Assembly: GCA_963281255.1 (NCBI GenBank) | Contig: OY725505.1 | Span: 1,426,001 to 1,490,000 of the forward strand | DNA length: 64,000 nt | Source of the DNA: Aphrocallistes beatrix | Lineage: Eukaryota; Porifera; Hexactinellida; Sceptrulophora; Aphrocallistidae | Direction: 5' to 3' | Shown: piece by piece, positions 1 to 10,068 of the stretch | Position numbering within the stretch: the stretch's first letter is position 1 | How the letters are laid out: every line of letters begins with the position of its first letter | Made by a program: the position numbers and the translations under genes | The notes under the pieces: model-generated | Databases searched by the model: none | The model's input: the letters and a program-made list of their open reading frames with translations, nothing else | Told to the model about the DNA's origin: nothing

Positions 1-57
1 TGTGATTGATATTTACTCATAGTTGACTTCACATCATTAAATTGAAGTGGTACAAAA

Positions 58-2693
58 CAGTGTTTCATACAGGATTTGCATGCAAAGTGGGCTATCTGGG
101 ATATCTAAATATTTTAGGAGGGCAGATACTAATTCACAAATATTCATTTTATGCATCAAGTTGAAGTTGTTAATTTATTGTAAAAAGGTATACTTCTGTG
201 ATACCTATTTGATCATTGAATGGCGACTCAATACGTAGAACATCGGTTATTTGTACGTACACAAACTGTCACTGTTGTTCTCTAATTAGACTTACCTTAA
301 ACAAGTATTTACGTATATATTCACTTTATTTGCCTCTAGTTAGTCATGGCACATGATATTAGGGGATTTTTTGATTCATCTCGTGAAGCAGGTAGAATAG
401 AAAGTGACACTGCCTCTAGTTCTAGTGGCAATGAAGATGACAGGATTGATGTCCCCAATAATAAAATGATTCGACTTGATTCGGAAATATCAGTACCGAG
501 AAGAAAGGCAAAAAGGATGTACAATAAACAGTGGGAGAAGTTATATGCATGGTTGGAGGTATAGTGAAGAGGATCAAGGTGCCTTTTGCAGAATATGCAA
601 TACATGGAGTAGGAGACATGGGCAAAAGGCAAAAGGTGTCTGGGTTACAATACCATTCAATAACTGGAAGAACGCATTGGAGAAGATGAAAATACATGCA
701 CAAAGTAACCAACACAAAGGTGCATGCCAAATTGAGATGGCTGAAAGTGAAGCTCAAGTTCAAGGGACTATCATACAGCAGCTTCAGCAAATAGGAGAGA
801 GTGTGAGGGTGAAGAACAGGATGATAATAAAGATACTAATTCGCAGCACACACTTTCTTGTACGCCACCACATCCCTCACACTACGGTTTATGAGGATCT
901 GGTCAAGCTCATTTCGAATTGCGGAGCACAAGATCTCAAGTATTTCACAGAGAATGCAGCAGAGAATGCCACTTACCTGTTTAGGTTCACTGTAGTTGAA
1001 TTCGTGCAGGCGCTTGGAAAGTGGGTTGACGAATCGCTGATGGGTCGTATCAGGCAGTGCAATTTTTACAGTATAATGGCAGACGAATGTACCGATGTTT
1101 CTACATTGGAGGAACTCTCCATCTATTGTCGTTGGGTGGAGAATGGCCTGCCAGTTGAGCATTTCTTAGATATTCTTCCTATCAAGAGAGCTAATGCAGA
1201 AACAATCACAGGAGCTTTAATTGCCTGTTTGATTGAAAACAAGCAGATCCCACTCACCCGATTAATCGGTATGGACTTTGATGGTGCGGCGGCTTTTTCA
1301 GGAAAGAAAAGTGGAGTACAGGCTCGTCTGAAAATGCTATCTCCTCATGCCTTGTACGTACACTGTCACTGTCATCTCTTGCAGTTGGCCTGCGTTCAGG
1401 CTGCGAATGAAACTAAGGGTATTAAACATGTGTACACCACACTCATGACAATGTGGAAATACTTTCATTATTCTCCCAAACGTATGGAATCTTTGAAAGA
1501 AATACAACAGGTGCTGAACCTCCCAGAATTAAAGGTTCTGCAGCCTTCAGATACACGCTGGCTGGCACATGAAAGATGCGTGAAGGCGGTGAAATCAATC
1601 TATCCTGCCATTGTTCTTACTCTAGATCATATCTACGAAGAAACACACGAACCAGAGGCACTTGGCATCTCTAAGGCCCTTTGTAAGGCAAACACCATAG
1701 AAGCAGTTTATCTCTTAGATAATGTACTTTCGCCAGTTGCTAACCTTAGTAAAGCCCTTCAGGCCAAGAATCTTGATTTCTCTGCTATTTCATGTCTAGT
1801 AAATGCCACTCTTCTGACAATTGACGAATGTGTACAGCCTTCAGCCAATTGGATATTGGACTTACAAGATTCAAGTAGTAACCTAGAGGCTGCAATAGGT
1901 ACGTACTGTAATTACTGAGTCAAGTATAGCTACTTTTTTGATTACAGTAGCAGAGCCTTTCATTTGTCATATTGTGAGCCGTTTCACTTCATCTGCCAAT
2001 GTTGTGTCTGCTTTTGGCCTATTTAATCCTATAAAGTTTACAAATATTGAATCCACTGAATTATGCTCGTATGGAAAAGACCCAGTTGAAGTGCTCCTTA
2101 CTCATTATGGTACAGAGAAAGCCTGCTGAAACATTAAGTGGTGAAGATTGTACAAGAGAAGCGATCATTTCGAGCGATGTTCATTCAGAGTGGATAACAT
2201 ACAAGAACTTTCTTGCTATTTCACGAAAGGACGACACGACTAGTCAACTAAAGGAACTAGTGACCAATGATACACTTAGAGCATTGTGTCCAAATTTAAG
2301 CAAGTTGGGATAAATTTGCCTTACTCTTCCTGTGAGCACTGCATCTGTGGAGAGGAGTTTCTCACAGATGAAACTAATAAAGACAAGATTAAGGAGCCAG
2401 TTGTCAGTAGACAGCCTGTCTGATCTTATGAAGATAGCAATAGAGTCACCGAATGATCTTACAGACACAGATCTAGAAAATATAGTTGACATTTGGAACA
2501 GAAAACCCAGACGCATTGCTGTTTAGGTGGATTTGATAGATTAGTCATTAGTGTATTTGGTAGTTTGCTGTATCTATGTTAGATACTGAATACATTAAAA
2601 CTTCGTTGTATAAATGGTTTTCTAAAGGGGGGCACTTGAATGAGCAGGGTGGGAGGCAAATGCCCCCCCTACCACCCTCTGTATGAAACCCTG
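58..2693 (+). mobile_element. hAT element with 5-bp target duplication, carrying a broken transposase
   Basis: The left end CAGTGTTTCATACAG and the right end CTGTATGAAACCCTG form a 15-bp terminal inverted repeat with one mismatch. The flanks are the direct repeat CAAAA at 53-57 and 2694-2698. The uninterrupted paralogous site, in inverted orientation near 7246-7256, reads GGTA-CACAT-GGAAATT where this locus has GGTA-CAAAA-GGAAATT. The duplication is therefore 5 bp rather than the usual hAT 8 bp, as known for the hAT5 lineage. Length is 2636 bp. The cargo is the transposase pseudogene at 346-2526. Confidence 0.85.
346..2526 (+). pseudogene. hAT transposase, ZNF862/KIAA1586-like, frameshifted
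   Basis: The reading frame runs through at least four pieces: 346-564, then 476-1918 from about position 545, then about 2047-2313 and 2332-2526, with frameshifts near 550, 1918 and 2313. The N-terminal acidic, serine-rich leader precedes a TTF/BED-like zinc finger region (FCRIC followed by a HAQSNQHKG histidine pair). The RNase-H-like core shows SIMADECTD and IGMDFDGAAAFSGKKSG, which are the two aspartate motifs of this hAT branch. The last piece holds the dimerisation motif STASVERSFSQMK with the conserved ERSFS. The length and motif order fit a near full-length transposase. It is dead as written. Confidence 0.8.
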
Positions 2694-2959
2694 CAAAAGG
2701 AAATTTACATTTTACTAATATCAATCAATGATAATATAATGTGATCAATTGACCACGTTTCTATATTAGTGTCATATTAGTCCAGTATCAAAATTTCAAA
2801 AAATGAATGGTTTTATTGATGAAATTCCTAAAGATGTATATGTTCAACTCAACAGCGATCGACAATACCTTTATCCATAGCATTATATACACTAAGGCAA
2901 TGGTGTTGATTAGTGGACTTAGACTAGGGATTAGTTAGATCAGTTAGTTTACTTTGATT

Positions 2960-3425
2960 TCAAAATTATAATACAATTGTAAATTTGCTGTAACTACCCA
3001 TATTAAGTAAATAATTAATAACCTACTTCCCTTTTATGAAATCATGAATGGTCTGGATATAATTTTATACATAGTGGACATGTAATAAGTAAATTAATAA
3101 ATAATCAAGCAGAAATAAGTATAATTGGTAACATGTTATCCACAGTTAAAATGAGCATATAGGTAGTTTAGAAAGTTGAGTAGAAGCGAGATATGATGAT
3201 AGGGGTAGAATGTAATACCGATGCGTCTTGAATAAGTATCATTGTAGCCGTTAGTGGAGTTCCTCGATAATGATGAAGTAGAGAATTCATTCAGACGGTT
3301 GTAGATACAGGGGTGATAGATCATGTCGGAGGATTTAACTATAAGAATATAGTAATACAATAATTAGGTACTAACTTTGGTTCGAAATAATATTTGTAAC
3401 GGGTATAGATACTTATCAGTACATA
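2960..3425. other. No recognisable feature
   Basis: AT-rich sequence inside the left copy of the inverted pair. Open frames here are short and show no recognisable motif. Confidence 0.5.
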
Positions 3426-3698
3426 CAGGGTGTTTCAAATGTCTTGGTACCGCTTCTAATAGAGCCACGAAAACAAACTAAGAAATCAAAAAATTATCAA
3501 TCGGGTCGCTAAAAAAGTAATATCGAAATCATTCTTAGATAATTTAGTGAGTAGTATGCCAAATCGAATTAAAAAAGTACTAGAATTGAAAGGTGATTAT
3601 ATTGGCAAATGAAATTCAAAGTGAATGGAATTCAGCATGTATTTTATGTAGTATTTAAGTTAAAATGTTCAAGGGGCCAAGACTTTTGAAACACCCTG
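3426..3698. mobile_element. Mariner/Tc1-type MITE
   Basis: Ends CAGGGTGTTTCAAATGTCTT and AAGACTTTTGAAACACCCTG are inverted repeats, each flanked by TA (3424-3425 and 3699-3700). Length is 273 bp and there is no coding region, so it is a non-autonomous element of the TA-targeting superfamily. Confidence 0.75.
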
Positions 3699-3703
3699 TA
3701 AAG

Positions 3704-3871
3704 CAGCGGTTCTGAACCTGGGGTACGCGTAGCACCCCCAGGGGTACCTGAGGTAATTTTTTTAAATTAAGCAATATATTCATGCAGTCCATCCCAAACC
3801 AAACCAACAAAATAAAACAAAAATTAGAGGGTACGTGAAACCTTAAAAAAAAAGGTTCAGAACCACTGCTG
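3704..3871. mobile_element. hAT-type MITE
   Basis: The ends CAGCGGTTCTGAACC and GGTTCAGAACCACTGCTG are inverted and resemble the CAGNGGTTCTC ends of animal hAT MITEs. A short internal stem (TGGGGTACGCGTAGCACCCC) follows the left end. The flanks are poorly conserved (GTAAAG and GTAGAG). Confidence 0.6.
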
Positions 3872-4110
3872 TAGAGCCTCAACAAATAGATATCAACTCT
3901 CGGTATCACTCATTGTTTTAGTTATAATTGGAAATATATCAACCGCGGAGTTAGACCCTAACGGAATTGGACGAACAATGGTTGGAAATACAATTGTGGG
4001 GATCACTTGGACTGTCGGTGCCGCCGAAAACAGTGGAATGAAATATTCAAAGATTCACTGTTAAAATGTATTTCACCTATGTCTAGGTCTGATGAGTCAA
4101 TTTTTTATCT
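3872..4110. other. Unassigned stretch in left element copy
   Basis: A slightly GC-richer pocket at about 3940-4060 has one open frame without a stop, but I do not recognise its product. It may be residual coding sequence of the decayed element around it. Confidence 0.3.
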
Positions 4111-4532
4111 GCTTGGGTGGTGCAGTGGTTAGGGCGTTTGAATACCAAGACTTAGGTCGCGGGTTCTAACCTCACTCTAGTCATTTGCATTTTACACTCA
4201 ATTACATTGCTTCGGTAATGTAATCTGAGCCTACACTCTTGCAGAACCTTAGTGAGCTAAAAGCACTAAGGATGTCATCTCGTTTAAAGGTAAAGTTAGG
4301 TCAGGTGCTATCTTTCTTGCCTACTGTTAGCCGAGTGTTTCTCTGTAACACGCTATCATATGCACACAGACATGCCATCATATGCATACACACACGCCGC
4401 ATGCACACATTCAGCAACTATCAGTAGGTTTAGCACCTCACCCAGATTGTAAACCCCCTGAGAACATATTTGCATGGATTCGGGGGGTATATAAATCTAT
4501 AAACTTTAACTTTTTAACTTTTTAACTTTAAC
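4111..4532 (+). mobile_element. tRNA-derived SINE
   Basis: The head contains an A-box-like stretch (TGGTGCAGTGGTTAGGG, from 4118) and a B-box-like stretch (GGGTTCTAACCTC, about 4161-4173), spaced as in a tRNA gene. The tRNA-unrelated body follows, and the 3' end is a run of TTAACTTT-type repeats (about 4500-4532). This matches the RNA polymerase III SINE layout. I could not identify target duplications. Confidence 0.65.
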
Positions 4533-4639
4533 CTCATTGAGGATGGTCTCAACTTGGCGAGTGTCATTTGTAGAAATTCGCGAGGTCGGAATTGTGACGT
4601 TTTTATCATCAAATGCTTTGATATATAATTCGTCGTTAA

Positions 4640-5240
4640 TTGACATGGATCAGTCATGAAATGTCCGATTTCTGAAATAACTATCTCAATAAAAAATAAG
4701 AGTTGCTACACATGAGCTATCCAGCCGTTTCGTAGGTCGATTAAATTTAGTCTAGAAAGAAGATCTGGAAATGAACTAACTAAGAACTTATCTACCTTTT
4801 CTTCGTTGTCAGTAATGCTCTTAGAGTAGGCAGATTCCATCAGCAAACGTTCTTTGTGATCCAAAGATAGTCTCTTAGCTTGGAATTGGTTTCACATAGA
4901 TAGGAAGGTTGGGGAATGTACTGGGTATTGCAGTTTATTAAGAGCTATTCTATCTCTGGAAACTGTAACAGTGCCTCATTGTAGGTAATGGTTCTCTCAA
5001 ATCTCGATGTCATCTGGCTTGAAGTGATGTACACATACCTAAACGGTTAGTAGAAGTGTAAATCTGACGATCAGTAAATGAAACATATTTCTGAAACTTA
5101 CTCTCATTTGCCTGTTTGCAGTCCTTTCGTGGCGTGGAATTTCTCTAAACCATTCTTCAGTTTCAGGTTTTCAGAGGTAGATTCTGCTTGACTTCTATAA
5201 TTAGACTTGCAGCCTGGACATGACATTGTCGTTCCGAAAA
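4640..5240 (-). pseudogene. N-terminal THAP-like zinc finger part of the decayed element protein
   Basis: Read on the minus strand, 5240-5110 starts MSCPGCKSNYRSQ, which resembles the start of THAP-type C2CH fingers (CxxC). About 65 codons later, near 5020-5040, a CVHHF motif could supply the C-x2-H half. Downstream, a proline-rich piece (PVHSPTFLS, then KRLSLDHKE) resembles the link after the finger in a multi-copy arthropod and cnidarian protein family. Several stops and frameshifts interrupt it. Recognition is by memory of the family and is tentative. The C-terminal partner of the same family is on the other strand at 5575-6290. Confidence 0.45.
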
Positions 5241-5574
5241 AGTAATAATAATTTGATAGTTTTAGATTGAGTTTGATTTGTGCATATGAAAAGACAGTGA
5301 TTTGTAGAACTTTACAACAAGGTAGCAAATAAATATATAATTAATGTGGTTGATTTTAAAACAATACAAATAAGTAGTATGTTAATGTATAAAAGTAATG
5401 TGGTTGGTTTAAATTAGTTCGACCACAAATTCTCTGTAGTGCTATCCTCAAACTATTTTGATGTACATCGCTGTAGAATTCATGAAAACGATTAGTATAT
5501 AATGTACGAAGTCCACTAATCAGCACCATTGCCTTAGTGTATAGAATGCTATGCTTTATCAAATGGGCATGCAT

Positions 5575-6290
5575 ATTCAGAAAGGAACATCTTATCTCGA
5601 GAACTGTGGTATTGTCAACAAATCGTCAGGTGAGCTTCATCATGCTAGATGGCTAACCAAAGCGAATAGGAGCCTTCGTTTATACATCTCAAAAAGATCT
5701 CCGTCAGAGGATCTCAAAGTTTTGATTTTGTATTATTACATTTTATATTCCATGTTGGTTCTACATAAAACAGCTTCGATATGCACTCAAGGTGTGAAAA
5801 CTGTTTCAAATTAATATCTCTCGCCAAAATCTCTCTCCTGAATGCAGAAACATTGTGTATTCTGTTCTCCAGAATAACGGTTATTGGGCACATGTGGAAA
5901 ATATATTGTTAGCGGTTTTATTTGATGAAGATTAAATAAACAGAGGAATTGTCCAAGAGAAGATTTTAGATGCAAAGAAGCTATCAAAAGAAAATATTTC
6001 CCTCAGAATCTTAATTAACTTTTCCGCAGACAACTATCTCTCGATGGTTGATTGGAAATCAGTTGATCTAATATCACCTCCTTTATTATAAAATTTAAGT
6101 GAGCAGGCTATCCTAAGTGCTATTGAACTTCCTCTCAATAATATTTACCTGTACCTATGTCATTCATACACAGCCAGTGGAAAGGATTGTTCAATTAGTT
6201 TCGCAGGTTTCATCAACAGTTTGTGATCATTATGAAAGGCATGGTCAAATTCTAAACACACTAAGTAACAGGATATAATTCCCCACATTC
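5575..6290 (+). pseudogene. C-terminal part of an uncharacterised multi-copy (THAP-associated) protein, right copy
   Basis: The frame at 5551-5814 contains LHHARWLTKANRSLRLYIS. After a shift, 5838-5930 gives RNIVYSVLQNNGYWAHVENI, then about 6030-6090 gives NYLSMVDWKSVDLISPPLL. A further shift gives HTQPVERIVQLVSQVSS and ERHGQIL up to about 6260. These blocks, in this order, match a family of uncharacterised repetitive proteins annotated in many arthropod and cnidarian genomes. Function is unknown; a transposon-derived origin is inferred. At least two frameshifts and two stops make it dead. Confidence 0.6.
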
Positions 6291-6437
6291 AATTCGAAAA
6301 GTGTATTTATTGATTGTTAAGCTATTATTTCTAAGCTTCTTATAAGCTCATATATTAAACGACAATATATTTTGAATAATATATTGGGAACCAATATTGT
6401 GAAAATTACTTAGCTCTAAACACTATAATAGATACAT
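6291..6437. other. 3' flank of right element copy
   Basis: AT-rich, aligning loosely with the complement of about 2745-2800 in the left copy. No other feature seen. Confidence 0.4.
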
Positions 6438-7190
6438 GGGTCCTCATTCACTAAACTGAAATTCTTAGAATTTTTCTTAGAATTCGCCGTAATTCTTAGA
6501 ATTTCACTTGATTCTAAGAATTGTTCTTAAAAAATTTCAATTTTAAGTCGAATTCTTAGAATTAATTCAAGTGGTATTCAAAGTCAATTTCTGGAATTTC
6601 TCTCCACTCAAGAAAAATTCTTAGAATTATTTTAAATGGTATTGACAAACATCTAATGTCAAATTCTTAGAATTTTTCTTAGAACTTGGCAAATTCTTAG
6701 AAAATCCTTGAATTCTAAGAAAAAATCTTAGAATTTATTCGAATTCTAAGATATATTTTAAGGGAGGTAGGGGGTTGACTTAAATTCATTCTAAATCGTT
6801 GAAGTTCGAATTTTTTTGATGTACATAGTTTACAATGTAAACCACTCGCTAATTGATGATGAATATAATAGCTGTCTCTTAAGGTATAGTTTGCATTGTT
6901 GAACACCGTTAGTTTCAGAAAAACCATTGGCTTAATTTATGAAATGGTTCGGTGCAACGCCCTAAAATCTACGCTCTTCAGCTGCCTCAAATGTTGTAAT
7001 TTTTTAAAGGATTTAATAAAATTAACATTAACTTTGAATAATGTTTAAAGAAAATTTCTAACATGCTATTCTTAGAATTCTTCTTAGAATGGCACCAATT
7101 CTAAGTATATTTCTTAAAATCCGTAAAAAATTTCAAGGTTATGAATTCTAAGAAAAAAATGCAATTCTAAGAACTTTAGTGGATGAGGCC
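6438..7190. mobile_element. MITE with iterated CTTAGAATT motif
   Basis: Ends GGGTCCTCATTCACTAAA and TTTAGTGGATGAGGCC are inverted. The motif CTTAGAATT or its complement AATTCTAAG recurs more than a dozen times in the terminal regions. The flanks are CAT at 6435-6437 and 7191-7193. The paralogous inverted copy near 2745-2760 lacks the element and reads GACC-ACG-TTTCTA on its strand, so the duplication is 3 bp. Length is 753 bp with no coding region. A 3-bp duplication fits PIF/Harbinger, although the target is not TWA. Confidence 0.75.
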
Positions 7191-7310
7191 CATGGTCAAT
7201 TGATCACATTATATTACCATTGATATTTAGTAAAAGGTAAATTTCCATGTGTACCGCTTTAATTTAATGATTTAAAGTCAACTAGGAGTAAATATCAATC
7301 ACAACTGTTG

Positions 7311-8346
7311 TTTGAAACAATTTTTGGGAAAGGGACTTTTCGTCCGAATTTTGGTATAGCTATCAAAACAAAAATTCGCGACCTGTAGTTGGATTGTAAT
7401 CCGGTTTTATTTTATACTAACGTTGTTTACAGGCATAGCGGCAACTTTTGGCAGCCCATAATAAAGATACAAGGGGAATATTGTTTTCAGATCACCTTAA
7501 TGTAATCGCCTTTCTTCTAAACATTTGCATTATATATTCTCTATAGGAACCAACGCAAGGTTTGATGTCCATATCTTTAAAACATATTAAATAAGTAAAA
7601 AACAACTGATATTTGCGCCAAAGACCCTCCAATATGTAGTCAATTTTTAGTAGCTAAACTTTAAGGGGGGTAAACTCATAAAAATCAAAATAGCTACCTT
7701 ATAGCTAGTACGATTAGGTGGTAGACCATTCAATAATACGATAAAATAAAAAAATATTTGGCATTTTTTTAACGTCAGGCATAGTTCCTCGAGTGCGGAT
7801 TCCTTATAATATGACCAACAGAGGTGCTTCAGACGCTTTTTGGAATTAATTTTAAATTATATCATTCTTACGTTGTAGAATTATACTTTAAAAAAATTAA
7901 TTTTGACCCTACCGACATAGTTAATTATACCTTTATAAATAACTAATGAATTGAAAAATTCCCAATTAAATCAGAATTTTGTGCAAAAATTTTGTCTTTC
8001 TTAATTATGTACGCTTTTGCATCGGATTGAGTTTACAATTTGGAGTTTTGTGGAAAAGTGCCCACCAAGCACCCTTTAGAGGCCTTTTTTATCTAAAGTG
8101 CACGTTTGAATCAATTACTTTGATATCGAATCTTAAAAAAATTCCCAATCTCAATTTCTAGTTGTCAAGGTGACTCAGAAGATATAAATTTGATCCAAAA
8201 TATCCTTGCTCACCAAGACGCTACACAGTATCCTCTACAAAAGCCGTGCTTTCGAAATTTAGCGATGTCTTTTATCTTTGATATTACTTTTAAAATTCAA
8301 AAGTTGCCCAAAATTTCCTGTTTTTTTGAAGCTTCGTTACAACCTT
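7311..8346. other. Intergenic stretch with relic of the TTAA-type element
   Basis: About 7545-7812 is a diverged relative of the left end of the element at 29466-31769: its complement begins AAGGAATCCGCACTCGAGG, compared with AAGGATACCGCCCTCG there, and shares the following CCTGACGT/CCTGGCGT segment. The rest (7311-7544, 7813-8346) is AT-rich with no recognised feature. Confidence 0.45.
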
Positions 8347-8586
8347 AAAAGCACTTTTTAAAATTTAGTAAAAGTTAAGTTTATCTAATTGTTAAATAAA
8401 TAATAAGTGTTTATACTTAAATAAAACTAAGTATTAAGTAATTATACCTAGTTTTTTGTAAACTATGTATTTAGTTTAGTATTTGAAAGAATTGTAATAC
8501 TAGTACTTAGTGAAAACTAAGTATTTGCTTAGATTAAGTATAAGTACTAGTTTAAGTTAAGTTTAAGAAGTTCAGTGAATAAAGCC
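8347..8586. mobile_element. Probable MITE with TAAGT-rich body
   Basis: The right end GTGAATAAAGCCCC is, on the complement, GGGGCTTTATTCAC, close to the GGGYCTCATTCAC ends of the element at 6438. The body is full of AAGTA/TACTT and TTAAG repeats. The element abuts a family A fragment that resumes at 8587. The left boundary is not secure. Confidence 0.4.
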
Positions 8587-8935
8587 CCTAACCTCAGACG
8601 AAAATATCACCTCATCGTGGAATCATGACGCCATTGTCACCTTTTAATAATTAAAAATTTCAGTTTTCCGACTATAACTCAGCCATTTCAGGTGATAGAA
8701 AGCTGAAATTTTAATAGAATGTGTATATTAATATACCTCACATATGATGCAACTCTTATAAAAAGGCGATGACTCGTCACTCTGTTATAACGTCATCATT
8801 ACGCATCAAAAAATGAAACATCGACTTTGGTGATTCTTCGAATGATAGTATTAACGATTATACCAGTATGACATACGTAGTTAGACATGTTATCTATCAG
8901 CCGCGCAGCGCGCTTGTGGTTATTAAATCACAATT
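8587..8935. repeat. Family A fragment
   Basis: Shares long segments with the family A copies at 19868-20890 and 43120-43625, including TATAACTCAGCCATTT, CTGAAATTTTAATAGAATG and the AGCCGCGCAGCGCGCTTG end. Diverged and truncated. Confidence 0.6.
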
Positions 8936-9320
8936 AACCATTGAAAATCAATGAATTAACTTTCATTCTTATAATTCGAGATATACGATTACCACAATCA
9001 GTAAAATGAACGTACACGTGTGTAATAAGATTCTCTAGATATTATTCCTTCGTGTTCCAAAGTGCTCACTTGTCATGATCTATGTTTGCCACTGCCACCT
9101 TTATTTTTTTCTGTATTTAACCAATGAATCCATGGATTAATAAATGTTATCAATATTAGACGCCCACAGTGTGTTTCTGATTTCATTGATATTCTGTAGG
9201 CCGTGCTACCCAAATACACTATCCGTGTTTGTTTTTAATAATAAATGAAGAAAGTTATTACTGTGTTATTTTATATTATGCTATATCTTTATATAGTCAA
9301 GTTTTAATGGCCATCAACAG
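8936..9320 (+). other. Intron 3' part before the aminotransferase exon
   Basis: No coding similarity. It ends in a pyrimidine-rich stretch and the acceptor CCATCAACAG at 9311-9320. Confidence 0.5.
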
Positions 9321-9905
9321 GTTAATTTTCACTCCTTATCTAAAGGTTTCATGGGTGAGTGCGGATATCGTGGGGGTTTTGCAGAATTAATTGGATTCGA
9401 TGACCAAACTATTTTTCATTTAACCAAGCTACTCTCTTCAATGTTATGCCCTAACATTGCAGGACAACTCTTACTTGACACATATGTCAATCCTCCAGTT
9501 GTTTCTGAGCCATCTTATCAACTTTATTTTGATGAAAAGAATAATATAATAGAATCTCTTAAGCGACGTGCTGAAAGATTATATAATTCTTTTAGATTTA
9601 TAAAGAATATATCTATTAATCCAGTTCAGGGAGCAATGTATGCTTTCCCAAGAATATATTTACCTAAAGGTGCTATTAATGCTTCAGTGAACAATGATAA
9701 TCCATTGTTGCGTTCCCCCGATGTTTTTTACTGCATGAAATTATTGGAAAACACCGGAATTGTAGTTGTTCCTGGTTCAGGATTTGGACAGAAGGAAGGG
9801 ACATTTCATTTTAGAACAACAATATTGCCCCAAGAAAAAGATTTTGATAATTTTCTTTTTAAATTTCAAGAGTTCCACGAGGAATTTATAAAGAACTTTT
9901 CATAA
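9321..9905 (+). CDS. GPT: Alanine aminotransferase, terminal exon
   Basis: Catalyses the reversible transfer of the amino group from alanine to 2-oxoglutarate, giving pyruvate and glutamate, with pyridoxal phosphate as cofactor. The exon opens right after an AG acceptor at 9319-9320 with VNFHSLSKGFMGECGYRGG. The lysine of SKG (codon 9342-9344) aligns with the PLP-binding lysine of animal GPT1/GPT2. Later blocks are LLSSMLCPNIAGQ, INPVQGAMYAFPRIYLP, YCMKLLENTGIVVVPGSGFG, and GTFHFRTTILP with the conserved arginine. The frame runs 194 codons to a stop at 9903-9905, which is the expected C-terminal 40 percent of a protein of about 500 residues. The ATG at 9351 is internal and is not the start. 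No upstream exon is recognisable in 1-9320, so the preceding intron is long or the earlier exons lie outside the window. Fold type I aminotransferase family, subfamily assignment confident. Confidence 0.93.
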   Translation, partial: VNFHSLSKGFMGECGYRGGFAELIGFDDQTIFHLTKLLSSMLCPNIAGQLLLDTYVNPPVVSEPSYQLYFDEKNNIIESLKRRAERLYNSFRFIKNISINPVQGAMYAFPRIYLPKGAINASVNNDNPLLRSPDVFYCMKLLENTGIVVVPGSGFGQKEGTFHFRTTILPQEKDFDNFLFKFQEFHEEFIKNFS

Positions 9906-10068
9906 TTTTCTAGAAATTTATCAAGATAATGGACCCATATTCTCTTTTGGTGTTTTATCCTTATATTTACTAATATATTATTGTATACTGTTATTTTTGT
10001 GAAATTTTGTGAAACATTTTAATAATTATCATTTATGTAGCATTTAAGTTATCTTATTATGCTATATA
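9906..10068 (+). other. 3' UTR and downstream flank of the aminotransferase
   Basis: AT-rich, with AATAATTAT-type sequence near 10020. No canonical AATAAA is visible before the next transposon. Confidence 0.35.

Larger units (their letters stand above)
1..7310. repeat. Head-to-head inverted pair of a decayed THAP-type element
   Basis: Bases 1-57 and 2694 to about 2950 are the inverted counterpart of about 5465-5555 and 7190-7310. For example the start of the window matches the complement of 7265-7310, 2694-2760 matches the complement of 7190-7255, and 2877-2930 matches the complement of 5510-5550. The left copy reads on the minus strand and keeps the N-terminal coding part (about 4640-5240). 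The right copy reads on the plus strand and keeps the C-terminal part (about 5575-6290). Both copies were later invaded by other transposons, and the left one lost most of its C-terminal region. The copies may extend beyond the left edge of the window. Whether the arrangement is a duplication or two insertions cannot be told here. Confidence 0.65.

Noticed and set aside
836-1162. Minus-strand frame inside the hAT transposase
   Set aside because: Antisense shadow of the plus-strand coding sequence.
4111-4185. Functional tRNA gene
   Set aside because: A- and B-box-like sequences are present, but no cloverleaf with intact acceptor stem is seen and a SINE body and tail follow.
5356-5574. 72-codon minus-strand frame
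   Set aside because: It opposes the start of the right copy of the decayed element and shows no family similarity.
9351-9353. ATG as start of the aminotransferase
   Set aside because: Similarity continues upstream in frame to an acceptor at 9319-9320 and includes the PLP-lysine codon at 9342.
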